38,618 nucleotides of DNA from Deltaproteobacteria bacterium (GCA_030603465.1 JAUVXT010000001.1:1-38618), one strand, 5' to 3'; shown: positions 9,801 through 16,459, counted from the stretch's first letter. The notes: generated by a model from the letters alone, not told the origin. Numbers and translations: made by a program.

Positions 9801-10239
9801 TTGCCCAGAGATCGTCTTCCGGATTGACACCGAGAGCGGCAGTCTCACGATCGGCACCGCCGAACTCGCAGATGGTACTGGATAGGCTTCTGATCCCCCG
9901 GACTTCATAAAGGTAAATCATTGTCTCGACTGCTTCCCGCTGGCAGTAATAATATCGAAAAGGAATATTCTCGCCTGTCGGTGTCTCGATCATATGATCC
10001 CGTTCGAACCAGTGGTAAAGGAGTTCCCGTGTTGTGTCGGAAGCGCCGGCATAATCGTTTTCGCGCCATGCCTTCACAAATGACCGAAGGTTGTTGGCGA
10101 CAGTGATAGAAGAGGCCCTGCGGCCTTTTGCAATTTCCGCAGGTTTTCCCTCTTCCGATCTGATTCTATGACAATTGGGTTCTTCGTGGGGGGCATAAAG
10201 TGGTTCAAGGGCGGCGGGGTTGATAACAGTGTTTGTCAT
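6838..10239 (-). CDS. res: Type III-like restriction enzyme (Res) with a HEPN-like C-terminus
   Basis: 1133-aa SF2 helicase-nuclease. Walker A ATGTGKT is at 153-159, DEAHH at 298-302, SAT at 336-338 and the motif VI-type QTLGRGLRR at 535-543. A PD-(D/E)XK endonuclease core follows: TPDFIV (PD at 839-840) and VETKG (E854, K856). These are the parts needed for ATP-driven translocation and DNA cleavage. After about residue 1040 the chain ends with TFRNEYIAHQ (R1098, H1104), which fits the R-x4-6-H motif of HEPN ribonucleases. It resembles the restriction family NCBI names BPTD_3080; that name is from memory. ATG overlaps the mod stop as ATGA, so the two are translationally coupled. The cleavage site is unknown. 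Confidence 0.88.
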   Translation of the reverse strand: MTNTVINPAALEPLYAPHEEPNCHRIRSEEGKPAEIAKGRRASSITVANNLRSFVKAWRENDYAGASDTTRELLYHWFERDHMIETPTGENIPFRYYYCQREAVETMIYLYEVRGIRSLSSTICEFGGADRETAALGVNPEDDLWAKYAFKLATGTGKTKVMSLAIVWSYFHALRESDSPMSRHFVVIAPNLTVFERLKEDFGNGIIFDKDPLIPVAWRGDWNLSVVLQDETSGASTGGNLYLTNIHRLYDISKRKAKKDAETYDWVGPAVSRGNALDTGRALRERITAHERIMVLNDEAHHLWDPGSAWNEAIDFLHTEIQRKTGGGLVSQLDFSATPKDNHGQIFQHVICDAPLGEAVNGGIVKIPIIGRGEGLSERPSSDASERFQQHLMMGYQRWLKSREEWEKSGKSPLLFVMTEDTEAADQITRRLNTDSLFGELNGRTINLHTNLKGKIKWIGGRNKGYPSFVESEKEISEEDLRILRDLSRDLDSGKSPYRCIVSVLMLREGWDVRNVTTVVPLRPYTSKANILPEQTLGRGLRRMTSPSEGVAELVTVVEHNAFVSLYQQELSQEGLPIEVVDIDKVPKSTVTIFTDTGNKDIKKLDVTLPAISAGYTRTPSLERLTIEDIRKEFSKYLRLPLGSRGSDEIQYEGRHLLTNEVVEKMKIRLPLLENGIGAISYYRDELEHITGIRGTHKVIAPLLETFITELLFKEKVTLFDPRLLSRLADSDVREHIRAAFVPLILSRTTIKEERKPGGKGVSASSWKPYQVTHSEHHPAIPAKRTVFNLVPCNRNLEVAMCQFLDLAPDVRAFCKNGGPQALRIDYQTQRGRLSFYTPDFIVRMSAREYALVETKGREDKDVPLKARAAAAWCDAASQEGEKWTYIYVPQKLFENLSDNKLKTLMRMCRPSLKQLVEEISDPQLSLPFGEPEPKEDISISAFIPLDNFKELPSRYQKAVQQAVALYQFLQNKENISFAPVFTPLLGPMDEAAKGMILRELKDDVPADGTRQYEFFHPDLTDLPTGEANFHHRQAKNLERTLIDQNGLMPIGLLHWSLDYVRTTRRKVGGIFESVRIRFADVSQTGLPTMIGRIYTFRNEYIAHQDRELSDPELAKQALIQWADGLYRIWSCR

Positions 10240-12140
10240 ATCGTCACCTCCACCGTGATGCTCGTATCGCAGCCGAAGACATCGATAACCTTGACACAGG
10301 CGGTGTAGTTCCCCTTCTTCGCATACTTGTCATATCCGAGGGTGCTGATAGTCTTCAGTGAGCGATCTTTGCGGGTCCGGTAATCCTGCCAGTGATGCTC
10401 GAAGGGTTTGTCCTCATGCCAGTCAAAATCCACCGCCCAGAAGTCTATGAAGTCAAAGCCGCTTTTAATAGCTCTTTCTTTCAGAACTTCAAGTTCTTTA
10501 CTCGGCACCTCTGCAAGACTTGGCAGAAATTTTGTCAGTTTGATATCCACAATACGCTTGCCGCTTTTATCATGATAGACCGGTTCCGCCTCTAAGACAG
10601 CCACTTCAAGAAAAGGCGGCGGGTTTTTGCGGTTCTTTTCCATAATTTCGCGAGGGATGGGAATCAGCTTGATCTTGATACCTTCCGCCGCTTCCAGTTC
10701 ATGGCAGACGAGGCGGAGATCCATTTCAAATTCCCACGCAAGGCAATGTATCTCTTTTGCCCCCGCCTCTTGGGCCGCTTTTACAACGGCACGCAATTCT
10801 TCACGGGTAAATATGCTGTCTATATTGTCGACATGGACGAAGGCCTGCCCTTTTCTCCCATGTAAAAGACCCGTCGCATTGGGTAGCGGTTCCGCCCGGT
10901 AGAACTCCATAACAACGCGCCTGTGTTCCTCATCCGCGCCCTGAAGCCGTTCCTTCTGCCACCACTGGCGCTCGTAACGGCCGAGGTTGTAGACATCGAA
11001 AGACCGGTAGGGTTTATTGTCTTTGTATAGATTTCGCTGAACATCGATGAGACGTTTCCGGCTGGTGTGTATGGCGAAACGACCGAGATCGGCCATGATC
11101 CAGCGGCGGCCAAGTTTTTCCGCCACTGCGCCGGTCGTTCCGCTGCCACAGAAGAAGTCGGCGACGAGATCGCCTTCGTTGGAGGAAGCTTTGATAATAC
11201 GTTCAATCAACGCTTCTGGTTTTTGAGTCGAATAATCGTATCGTTCAGCCGCAACGGGATTGACAGGTGGAATATCATCCCATACGGAATCCACAATATC
11301 ACCAAGGACCTCGTCAAGATAGATAACTCGTGTTCCCCCCTTCGTTGGATTCACGTCATCGCGGTATAGCCTTCCTTCCTTATCCTTCTTGAATCGCTTG
11401 ATATATTCTGATTTGTGAGGCTTGTACTGCGTGTTCCAATTGTGAGCATCAGTCTTGCGGTACGAGAGTATCGTATCGTGTTTCTGAGGAAATTTTTGGG
11501 CGGTGGATCGTTTAAAAGCGAAGTAGGCCCAGACAACCTCGTTCAAGAACATTCCTGCGAACACATCATCAAGAAGTGATCGGATAAAAAAATTGATACG
11601 CCAATCGCAATGAACATAAATACTTCCATTCTCACTCAATAACTCACGCATCAATACCAACCGCTCATACATCATGTGCAGATATGAATCCGTTCCCTTC
11701 CCCCACATGTCGCGGTACGCAACCATCTCCAGAGCGGACTGGTCTTTTCCCACAGTTTCTTTTTCATCACCGATAGGAACATTCATCGTAAAATCCGCCC
11801 CCACATCAAAGGGTGGATCGATATAGACAAGATCTATCTTCCCCTTGAAATCCTTGAGCAGGCTCGCCATTACGAGCTTGTTGTCACCCCAGATGAGCAT
11901 GTTGCGAAAATCATCAAGGCGCTTGTTTTCCCTTTCGAATAATTCAAATTGACCCGATGCAACGGCCTCACTCCGCGGCTGATCCACCGTTTCGATCTTC
12001 TGGAGAGGCATGGCGCTCCCGGCAACATCCACCGCCCGCCGGTTGCCGTACTCGTCGTACTTCCCTTCCCAGATCAACTCTGTCTTCATCTGCGAAAAAG
12101 GATGCGGATTATCCAACCCCCATCGTATATTATCAGCCAT
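10236..12140 (-). CDS. mod: Type III-like DNA methyltransferase (Mod)
   Basis: 634 aa. Predicted N6-adenine methyltransferase of the beta class: the catalytic motif DLVYIDPPF (DPPF at 108-111) comes before the SAM-binding motif FFCGSGTT (329-336), with TQKPEALI at 305-312. Family members modify the recognition site so that the partner Res does not cut; the long C-terminal region is where target recognition would be expected. ATG at 12140 has GGAGG at good spacing. The 12 nt upstream separate it from a 42-aa ORF, and its 3' end overlaps res. The same first 21 residues recur, nearly identical, in a broken copy at 14588-14650. Confidence 0.92.
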   Translation of the reverse strand: MADNIRWGLDNPHPFSQMKTELIWEGKYDEYGNRRAVDVAGSAMPLQKIETVDQPRSEAVASGQFELFERENKRLDDFRNMLIWGDNKLVMASLLKDFKGKIDLVYIDPPFDVGADFTMNVPIGDEKETVGKDQSALEMVAYRDMWGKGTDSYLHMMYERLVLMRELLSENGSIYVHCDWRINFFIRSLLDDVFAGMFLNEVVWAYFAFKRSTAQKFPQKHDTILSYRKTDAHNWNTQYKPHKSEYIKRFKKDKEGRLYRDDVNPTKGGTRVIYLDEVLGDIVDSVWDDIPPVNPVAAERYDYSTQKPEALIERIIKASSNEGDLVADFFCGSGTTGAVAEKLGRRWIMADLGRFAIHTSRKRLIDVQRNLYKDNKPYRSFDVYNLGRYERQWWQKERLQGADEEHRRVVMEFYRAEPLPNATGLLHGRKGQAFVHVDNIDSIFTREELRAVVKAAQEAGAKEIHCLAWEFEMDLRLVCHELEAAEGIKIKLIPIPREIMEKNRKNPPPFLEVAVLEAEPVYHDKSGKRIVDIKLTKFLPSLAEVPSKELEVLKERAIKSGFDFIDFWAVDFDWHEDKPFEHHWQDYRTRKDRSLKTISTLGYDKYAKKGNYTACVKVIDVFGCDTSITVEVTI

Positions 12141-12152
12141 AAAATGCCTCCG

Positions 12153-12281
12153 TTACTCCGTCCTTAGTCGATTTAATCCCCGTTTGTCCTCAAACAACAA
12201 AAACTGGCACTTCTCCGGCAGTGGCTTGCCTTCCTCCAGATACCGATCAATATTCCTTATCTCATTATCCGTCAGTTTCAT
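12153..12281 (-). CDS. 42-aa conserved-looking ORF upstream of mod
   Basis: ATG at 12281, TAA at 12153-12155, 12 nt before the mod start. The peptide begins MKLTDNEIRNIDRYLEEG and continues LPEKCQFLLFEDK. From memory, many related type III-like Mod proteins have a similar segment (EIRDIIK...LPEKYRFLLFEDK) either at their own N-terminus or as a separate short gene; I could not verify this by search. An AAAAGG lies about 7 nt upstream of the start. A domain of a split Mod, or a small partner of it, are both possible. It is charged, with no membrane segment or signal peptide. Confidence 0.7.
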   Translation of the reverse strand: MKLTDNEIRNIDRYLEEGKPLPEKCQFLLFEDKRGLNRLRTE

Positions 12282-12348
12282 CTGCTTGCCTTTTTAATGC
12301 ATTCTCTTCTGTTTCTACCAATCGTTTTTGTTCAGCACAGCGAGTGTT

Positions 12349-12386
12349 AAAAAATGTAACGGCCGCGGTCACAAGCCGCGAGGTTA
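12349..12386 (-). terminator. Rho-independent terminator after the DUF3800 gene
   Basis: On the minus strand, TAAC (plus 12383-12386) pairs with GTTA (12357-12360), around an inner perfect stem CGCGG/CCGCG with a 7-nt loop. Six T residues follow (A run at 12349-12354 on the plus strand). It begins 8 nt after the stop of the DUF3800 gene and separates it from the 42-aa ORF, mod and res. Confidence 0.65.
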
Positions 12387-12394
12387 TGCAGTAA

Positions 12395-13231
12395 TTACAA
12401 TATAATATCAGGTGCATATTTACAAAATAGATCCGCACAAGCACACCTACCCCTTGCCAGATAACAGTTACTTTTTGGAATCGACTGTTTCAAAATTAGG
12501 TCCGCCCATTCAGATACCTTTTTCTTTTCGTCTCGATAACTTGGTTCGGCATACTCCATTTGTAATTCGATATGTTTTCGTAAAAAGAAACAGATAAAAT
12601 CAGCTAACTGGATTAATCCAACGTCCTTTGAATCAACAAAATGCGGTACGTCTACGATTTGGCTTAATTTGTCTTGTTTGGGCAATCTGTTGTAGTACGA
12701 ATCTGTCCATTCAGGGGCATCTAATAATAAATCTGTGAAATGTTTTTCTTCCCGAACTTCATTGTCAAAAATTAAAACAAATTTTCCTTTTTGATTAACT
12801 GTTCTGTCTTTTCCTCTTGGTGATCCTTGAAAATACTTTTGTAAAGACAGGGCGATATGCAATGCTAAAAACCGCCATAAAGTTGATATGTCACTGGCCA
12901 CCGATTCATCATTGAACGATTCTCTAAATTTTTCCTTGTCAACTGCACTAAATACTATGGAGTGCTTTCTTGCTCGAAGCCATTTAAAAATCGCGGCAAT
13001 GATTGCTGATCGTTGATTGCCGTTTAAGTCTCTCCATGGACTATTGCCTGAATAAAAATCTCTTGTATGTATTTCTTCTATAGTCCTACCAATGATTTCG
13101 CTTAAGGTTGACAATAAATTATTCCATGCTTCTTTGGTTGGCCGCATCCTATATGAATCAGCTATGACACCGACCATAATCCCTATTGGCTCCTCCGCCG
13201 TACCAGATTCATCTATGTAAATAAATTTCAT
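12395..13231 (-). CDS. DUF3800 domain protein
   Basis: 278 aa. The family hallmark YIDESG is at residues 4-9, with later acidic positions in LIFDNEVREEKHF and DSKDVGLIQLADFICFFLRKH, matching the RNase H-like fold proposed for DUF3800. Members are common in defence islands and on mobile elements; a nuclease role is an inference, not shown. Start ATG at 13231 has AAAAGG about 11 nt upstream. The gene is visibly more AT-rich than the flanking core genes, which suggests transfer. It lies between an attC-like element upstream and a terminator downstream, so it may be transcribed on its own. Confidence 0.85.
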   Translation of the reverse strand: MKFIYIDESGTAEEPIGIMVGVIADSYRMRPTKEAWNNLLSTLSEIIGRTIEEIHTRDFYSGNSPWRDLNGNQRSAIIAAIFKWLRARKHSIVFSAVDKEKFRESFNDESVASDISTLWRFLALHIALSLQKYFQGSPRGKDRTVNQKGKFVLIFDNEVREEKHFTDLLLDAPEWTDSYYNRLPKQDKLSQIVDVPHFVDSKDVGLIQLADFICFFLRKHIELQMEYAEPSYRDEKKKVSEWADLILKQSIPKSNCYLARGRCACADLFCKYAPDIIL

Positions 13232-13250
13232 TTTCGTTTAACCTTTTGGG

Positions 13251-13379
13251 ACATAACGCCCCGAAGGAGGGGCCATCGCCCCGCATTATATACGCCAAAA
13301 GCTAATGAGGCTTTGTGAAAAGAGAAATATTTGAGGACCTGTGTAAAAAATAAAACAGTCCCACCTTTTGGCGTTAAAT
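13251..13379 (-). repeat. attC-like 129-bp imperfect inverted repeat
   Basis: Read on the minus strand, the element opens with ATTTAAC (plus GTTAAAT, 13373-13379), a perfect RYYYAAC-type R'' box. It ends with GTTATGT (plus ACATAAC, 13251-13257), close to the GTTRRRY R' box. The arms TTAACGCC.../...GGCGTTAT pair over TAACGCC exactly, and the next bases pair imperfectly (AAGG.GGG against CCC.CCTT). The length, about 130 bp, is like that of large Vibrio-type attC sites. It lies directly downstream of the PD-(D/E)XK nuclease gene in cassette orientation. No integron integrase is in the window. It could instead be an unrelated hairpin or a terminator. Confidence 0.4.
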
Positions 13380-13403
13380 GCATGCGCTGGTTAAACGACC
13401 GAA

Positions 13404-14285
13404 TCATGTGGATATAACTAAAACTTTAACTGATAGTTTGCCATCTGATGTGGTTCGTTCCCCTTCGATATCTGTCTTTAGACCTTCTGGATTCGCAATT
13501 ATATTTTTTGGGTCATAAATAACGCACCATAAATTCTCGCAATTAGGATGACGACGATAATGTTCAATGTCGATGATTAACTCATCTCCGATTTTTTTGC
13601 CGTGTGTCCGATCGCGTGCATATTTGAGTTCAAGTACTAAAGAGTATTTTGGAAGTAAAAAATCCATTCGCGTACTTGAACCTGCATAGCTTGGAGTAAA
13701 CTCTTCGGGCCTTATATCCGCAACCCAAGGCCTAAGTAATGCGTGCAACAGATCTTGTACGTCCCATTCAGAATCAAATGACAGAGGTTGAGCACCCTTA
13801 CGTCTATGTGATAGAGGATGCATAGCTCGCGGAAGGCCACGAAGAAGCACTTGAAGCAACTCCTCTATTGTTGATGGTCGCCTAATTTCCTGTGTTACTG
13901 ATTTAGCAAGTGCGGGCGATATTTCGTCAGGCGAGATTCCTGTTGGCAGAACTCGGCCACCGCGATAATATCGAAATCCATTTTCCTCTAAAGCTTTAAT
14001 AACACGTTCTCGATTTTCCTCCCAGTTAGTACGTTCTTCCGTACCCTCTTGAGGTGGCAAATCCATAAATTCTTCGATAACATTTCCAAGAACGGAGAGG
14101 CTATCTACATTTGGATCATTGCCCGCACGGAACAACCACTCTTTCCATTTAGAACCGTGCGAAAGATCTGGTGGCAGACCGGGTGCTCCTGCAGATTCAA
14201 ATAGCGCGTTTAGGGTCGCATGAGAACCTTGCAAAATATTGCCGACAATAGCGCAAACCACCTTTGGAATTCGTACATTAGCCAT
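13404..14285 (-). CDS. PD-(D/E)XK nuclease protein, DpnII/MboI-like C-terminus
   Basis: 293 aa. The C-terminal half from about residue 170 reads FDSEWDVQDLLHALLRPWV, then TPSYAGSSTRMDFLLPKYSLVLELKYAR: D in RMDFLL and E.K in LELKYA form a PD-(D/E)XK active site. IGDELIIDIEHYRRHPNC and YDPKNIIANPEGLKTDI follow, as in the Pfam family of DpnII/MboI-type nucleases (recalled from memory). The N-terminal half contains LEENGFRYYRGGRVLP, reminiscent of N-terminal modules of AbiJ-like abortive-infection proteins. No partner methyltransferase is adjacent. ATG has no Shine-Dalgarno in a very AT-rich leader, and the gene is AT-rich. A stand-alone phage-defence role is likely but inferred. Confidence 0.75.
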   Translation of the reverse strand: MANVRIPKVVCAIVGNILQGSHATLNALFESAGAPGLPPDLSHGSKWKEWLFRAGNDPNVDSLSVLGNVIEEFMDLPPQEGTEERTNWEENRERVIKALEENGFRYYRGGRVLPTGISPDEISPALAKSVTQEIRRPSTIEELLQVLLRGLPRAMHPLSHRRKGAQPLSFDSEWDVQDLLHALLRPWVADIRPEEFTPSYAGSSTRMDFLLPKYSLVLELKYARDRTHGKKIGDELIIDIEHYRRHPNCENLWCVIYDPKNIIANPEGLKTDIEGERTTSDGKLSVKVLVIST

Positions 14286-14333
14286 TTAAGAATCTATGAG
14301 TTTTATGTTTCAGCCGTTTAAATGTTAAGTTAA

Positions 14334-14376
14334 GAGAAATAAATCCAGTAATATTTGATATTAATGGCTCGTTTCT
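14334..14376 (+). repeat. 43-bp exact direct repeat, copy 1
   Basis: Identical over 43 bases to 14484-14526, with copies starting 150 bp apart. It contains the perfect dyad TAATATTTGATATTA (14349-14363). It lies upstream of the nuclease gene, which reads leftward from 14285. Confidence 0.9.
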
Positions 14377-14385
14377 TGATCGTTG

Positions 14386-14401
14386 TAATATCCTAATATT
14401 A
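14386..14401. promoter_or_regulatory. AT-rich dyad between the 43-bp repeats
   Basis: TAATATCCTAATATTA has the same half-sites (TAATAT/ATATTA) as the dyads inside the flanking repeats, with a 4-nt instead of 3-nt centre. Three such dyads (centres near 14356, 14393 and 14506) look like an operator set for a dimeric regulator. A further inverted repeat, AGGATT-N6-AATCCT, lies between the second and third. Confidence 0.4.
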
Positions 14402-14483
14402 CATTGTTTTTAATGAAAGAGTAAGGATTTTATATAATCCTAAGCAAGAATTGATTTTCTTTTGCGATTTTTTCACCCCCAAT

Positions 14484-14526
14484 GAGAAATAAATCCAGTA
14501 ATATTTGATATTAATGGCTCGTTTCT
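14484..14526 (+). repeat. 43-bp exact direct repeat, copy 2
   Basis: Second copy of the repeat at 14334-14376, again with TAATATTTGATATTA (14499-14513). It lies 26 bp beyond the end of the broken second mod gene. The 404-bp stretch 14286-14689 holds only these repeats, the dyads and the mod remnant. Confidence 0.9.
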
Positions 14527-14551
14527 AATAGCCGTAGAGTTCAGTATTTGT

Positions 14552-14650
14552 CTAATTTATCGAGGATGTCTCCAATCTTGCTTCAGACTCCGTCCTCATC
14601 TGCGAAAATGGATGTGGGTTATCCAGCCCCCAGCGTATCTTGTTATTCAT
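14552..14650 (-). pseudogene. Broken 5' end of a second mod gene
   Basis: ATG at 14650 opens MNNKIRWGLDNPHPFSQM and continues RTE, matching the first 21 residues of the intact Mod (MADNIRWGLDNPHPFSQM, then KTE) at all but a few positions. Homology stops after codon 21. The frame then runs 11 unrelated codons to TAG at 14552-14554. A good Shine-Dalgarno (GGAGAAAC) is still present. The catalytic parts are gone, so this is a remnant of a second type III-like locus or of a duplicated mod, cut by recombination. Confidence 0.8.
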
Positions 14651-14689
14651 AAAGTTTCTCCACTTATGAGGAAATATATCCCTTTAGCT

Positions 14690-15463
14690 TCATATCATGG
14701 AATCTCCCAAATATATCTTTATCCTTTCCCTGTTAGCTCCAAGGCTTGAAAACTGTTTTTCACAGACATCGCTGAAACGTGCGAGCACCTTTCGATTGAT
14801 CTGTTCCTGATCCTCAAAGACGGCAAGAGAACGGAAAGTCGATCCCCACTTTTCAAACTGGAGCAAAGTAATGGTCGCGTCTCTTGTTTTATCATCCGTC
14901 GGCAACGCCTGGACAAAAATCGGTTTGGGCATCCCGTTTATACGGCAATCGATCAAGTACTTGCCTCCCGGATCGTGCAGGGGGTCGTGCCAGTCAAATT
15001 CACGGCGATTTTCCGGCACCGTTTCTTCCATAAACACCCTGAAATCTTCCATAAAAGTCGAACGAACCCGCTCACGTGAAAGGTACGTAACATCGGTTAT
15101 TCTAAGAAGCGCTTGAATAAAGCTATAAAGAGCATCGCCATACCGTTCTTCCTGAATCGGTATAATTAATTCGCCTTCACGGTCGTGGACGCTGAATACC
15201 GACAGCGCATTTGTAATGATTTTTTGTCTGGTTCCTCGTTGAAGGTCTTTCTCGTCCAGATCATATGTCAGGTGCATGTATGTGTGCCCTTCATCTGAAA
15301 GAATCCATTCCCCATTTTCTCTTTTCAAGGTAATCGCCAGATGATCGCCATCCTCAAACATAAAGGGAGTAAAAACTCGAAAACGATTTACACCTTCTGT
15401 CGATATTGTAACTTTGTCGCACACCTTTTCGCGAAAGTTACCTTCAATAATTGCTTTGTCCAT
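14690..15463 (-). CDS. DUF1828/DUF1829-type protein
   Basis: 257 aa, soluble, with no membrane segment. The N-terminal part reads RFRVFTPFMFEDGDHLAITL and LSDEGHTYMHLTYDLD, as in DUF1828 proteins. The C-terminal part (FVQALPTDDKTRDATITLLQFE and following) resembles DUF1829. No catalytic residues can be assigned with confidence. ATG at 15463 has an excellent GAGGAGG. It begins 3 nt after the stop of the DUF6978-like gene, so the two are translated together. DUF1828 proteins occur in phage, plasmid and defence settings; the biochemical role is unknown. Confidence 0.75.
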   Translation of the reverse strand: MDKAIIEGNFREKVCDKVTISTEGVNRFRVFTPFMFEDGDHLAITLKRENGEWILSDEGHTYMHLTYDLDEKDLQRGTRQKIITNALSVFSVHDREGELIIPIQEERYGDALYSFIQALLRITDVTYLSRERVRSTFMEDFRVFMEETVPENRREFDWHDPLHDPGGKYLIDCRINGMPKPIFVQALPTDDKTRDATITLLQFEKWGSTFRSLAVFEDQEQINRKVLARFSDVCEKQFSSLGANRERIKIYLGDSMI

Positions 15464-15466
15464 GGT

Positions 15467-15949
15467 TTATACCTCCTCAAATAGGGTCGTCTGAGGATTA
15501 AAAGGAGTCTCAAATCCACACTCGCTAATCATACATGAAACAGCCTTGTTAAAGTCGGAAAACCTGTCCGTTGGTTCAGCGTATGTATCCTCCCTCGCGC
15601 CAAGTTCTTGATACCGTTCTGTGGCCAGATGAATGTGAAAATCGTAAAACATATTTCCCTCAATGGGATTTGTATGTTCGTGACTTTTTCCATTATATCG
15701 CCGTAAACGGAAGAATTGGTTTGAATTTGCCAGCCTGTAACCAAGAATAATCGAGAAATCGAGGGGATTGAAAAGGCTCTGCCGCAGGATTAAGCGAAAG
15801 TCGCTGTCGTCAGAACCTTTAACATCCAACTCACGTTCCTTGTGCCCTCTTTTGGGGTGCACCTGTATCTTTTTTCGATAATCAGCAGGAAGAACTTTCC
15901 GTTCTCTCAATAACAGAGCAACATCCTGGTCCGACAACATAGCGCTCAT
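15467..15949 (-). CDS. DUF6978-like protein, partner of DUF1828
   Basis: 160 aa. The middle resembles the DUF6978 pattern: FNPLDFSIILGYRL, then HEHTNPIEGNMFYDFHIHLA, keeping the H.HTNP and H.H elements. ATG at 15949 has GGTGAGG six nt upstream; a second ATG at 15940 is less well placed. It is the first gene of a two-gene unit with the DUF1828 gene. The pair could be a toxin-antitoxin or small defence system, but nothing in the sequence proves either. Family name from memory, moderately sure. Confidence 0.7.
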   Translation of the reverse strand: MSAMLSDQDVALLLRERKVLPADYRKKIQVHPKRGHKERELDVKGSDDSDFRLILRQSLFNPLDFSIILGYRLANSNQFFRLRRYNGKSHEHTNPIEGNMFYDFHIHLATERYQELGAREDTYAEPTDRFSDFNKAVSCMISECGFETPFNPQTTLFEEV

Positions 15950-16034
15950 TTATTGCCTCACCCTTTCTTATTTCTTTGAAATCGACAAAATATTTAGCCC
16001 TTTGCCACTTTTCCTTTCATCCTTCACGACTACA

Positions 16035-16136
16035 TTATACCACTGAGCTGATGATTAAGCTATCGAAGGTTTCCTTGAATTCGACCGCATCGGATTCGCC
16101 TTCATCAATTATTTTTTCTATCTCAGATCGGTTCAT
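16035..16136 (-). pseudogene. Broken 5' end of an AlbA_2 (Schlafen-type) gene
   Basis: ATG at 16136, TAA at 16035-16037, 33 codons: MNRSEIEKIIDEGESD and then AVEFKETFDSLIISSVV. The E(S/T)..VEFKETFD element is the start of the AlbA_2 DNA-binding domain, which is normally followed by AFANTKGG and several hundred residues. Here the frame ends at once and nothing resembling the rest is seen in 15950-16034. Its start overlaps the stop of a preceding 31-aa ORF as ATGA. Confidence 0.6.
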
Positions 16137-16228
16137 CTTTCTCTGGTTTTAAGTTTTCCTTCACTGGTTGAAATAAAAAACCCCGCCTCACTCGATGAGA
16201 AACGGGGTCTGTTGGCATGGTTTTTCAT
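16133..16228 (-). CDS. 31-aa leader-like ORF containing a terminator
   Basis: ATG at 16228 preceded by GAGGG six nt upstream, stop TGA at 16133-16135 overlapping the AlbA_2 remnant start. The peptide is MKNHANRPRFSSSEAGFFI followed by 12 residues. A strong terminator lies inside the frame, an arrangement seen in transcription attenuators with leader peptides. It may be a true leader or chance; no run of one amino acid points to a specific metabolite. Confidence 0.35.
   Translation of the reverse strand: MKNHANRPRFSSSEAGFFISTSEGKLKTRER
16175..16208 (-). terminator. Rho-independent terminator or attenuator
   Basis: On the minus strand ACCCCG (plus 16203-16208) pairs with CGGGGT (plus 16180-16185) followed by a T6 run. 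The loop holds a nested CTCA/TGAG stem. It lies within the 31-aa ORF and upstream of the AlbA_2 remnant, so it would stop minus-strand transcription before the remnant. Confidence 0.75.
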
Positions 16229-16459
16229 TGTTATCCCTCTTCAGGTTTCATAAAAAAATAAAATCACCGGATACAATCCTATTCTCTTTGCTTTGTTGTC
16301 ACCGCTAGTGTATGTAACAAATAAGCTTTTGAAATGTCAATATATTTTTCACAGGACAGGAAGGATGTACCAGAGAGACGCCGGGTTCGTCCAGGGGAGT
16401 GGAAAAACCACTTTTTGCAAAACTGTCAATAATTGAATAGTGTCATATCAACGATACTC

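Noticed and set aside
12357..12391. Second attC site after the DUF3800 gene
   Set aside because: It has TAAC/GTTA ends but is only about 30 bp, too short, and is followed by T6, so it is better called a terminator.
14334..14526. CRISPR array
   Set aside because: Only two repeat copies with a 107-bp gap, and no cas genes.
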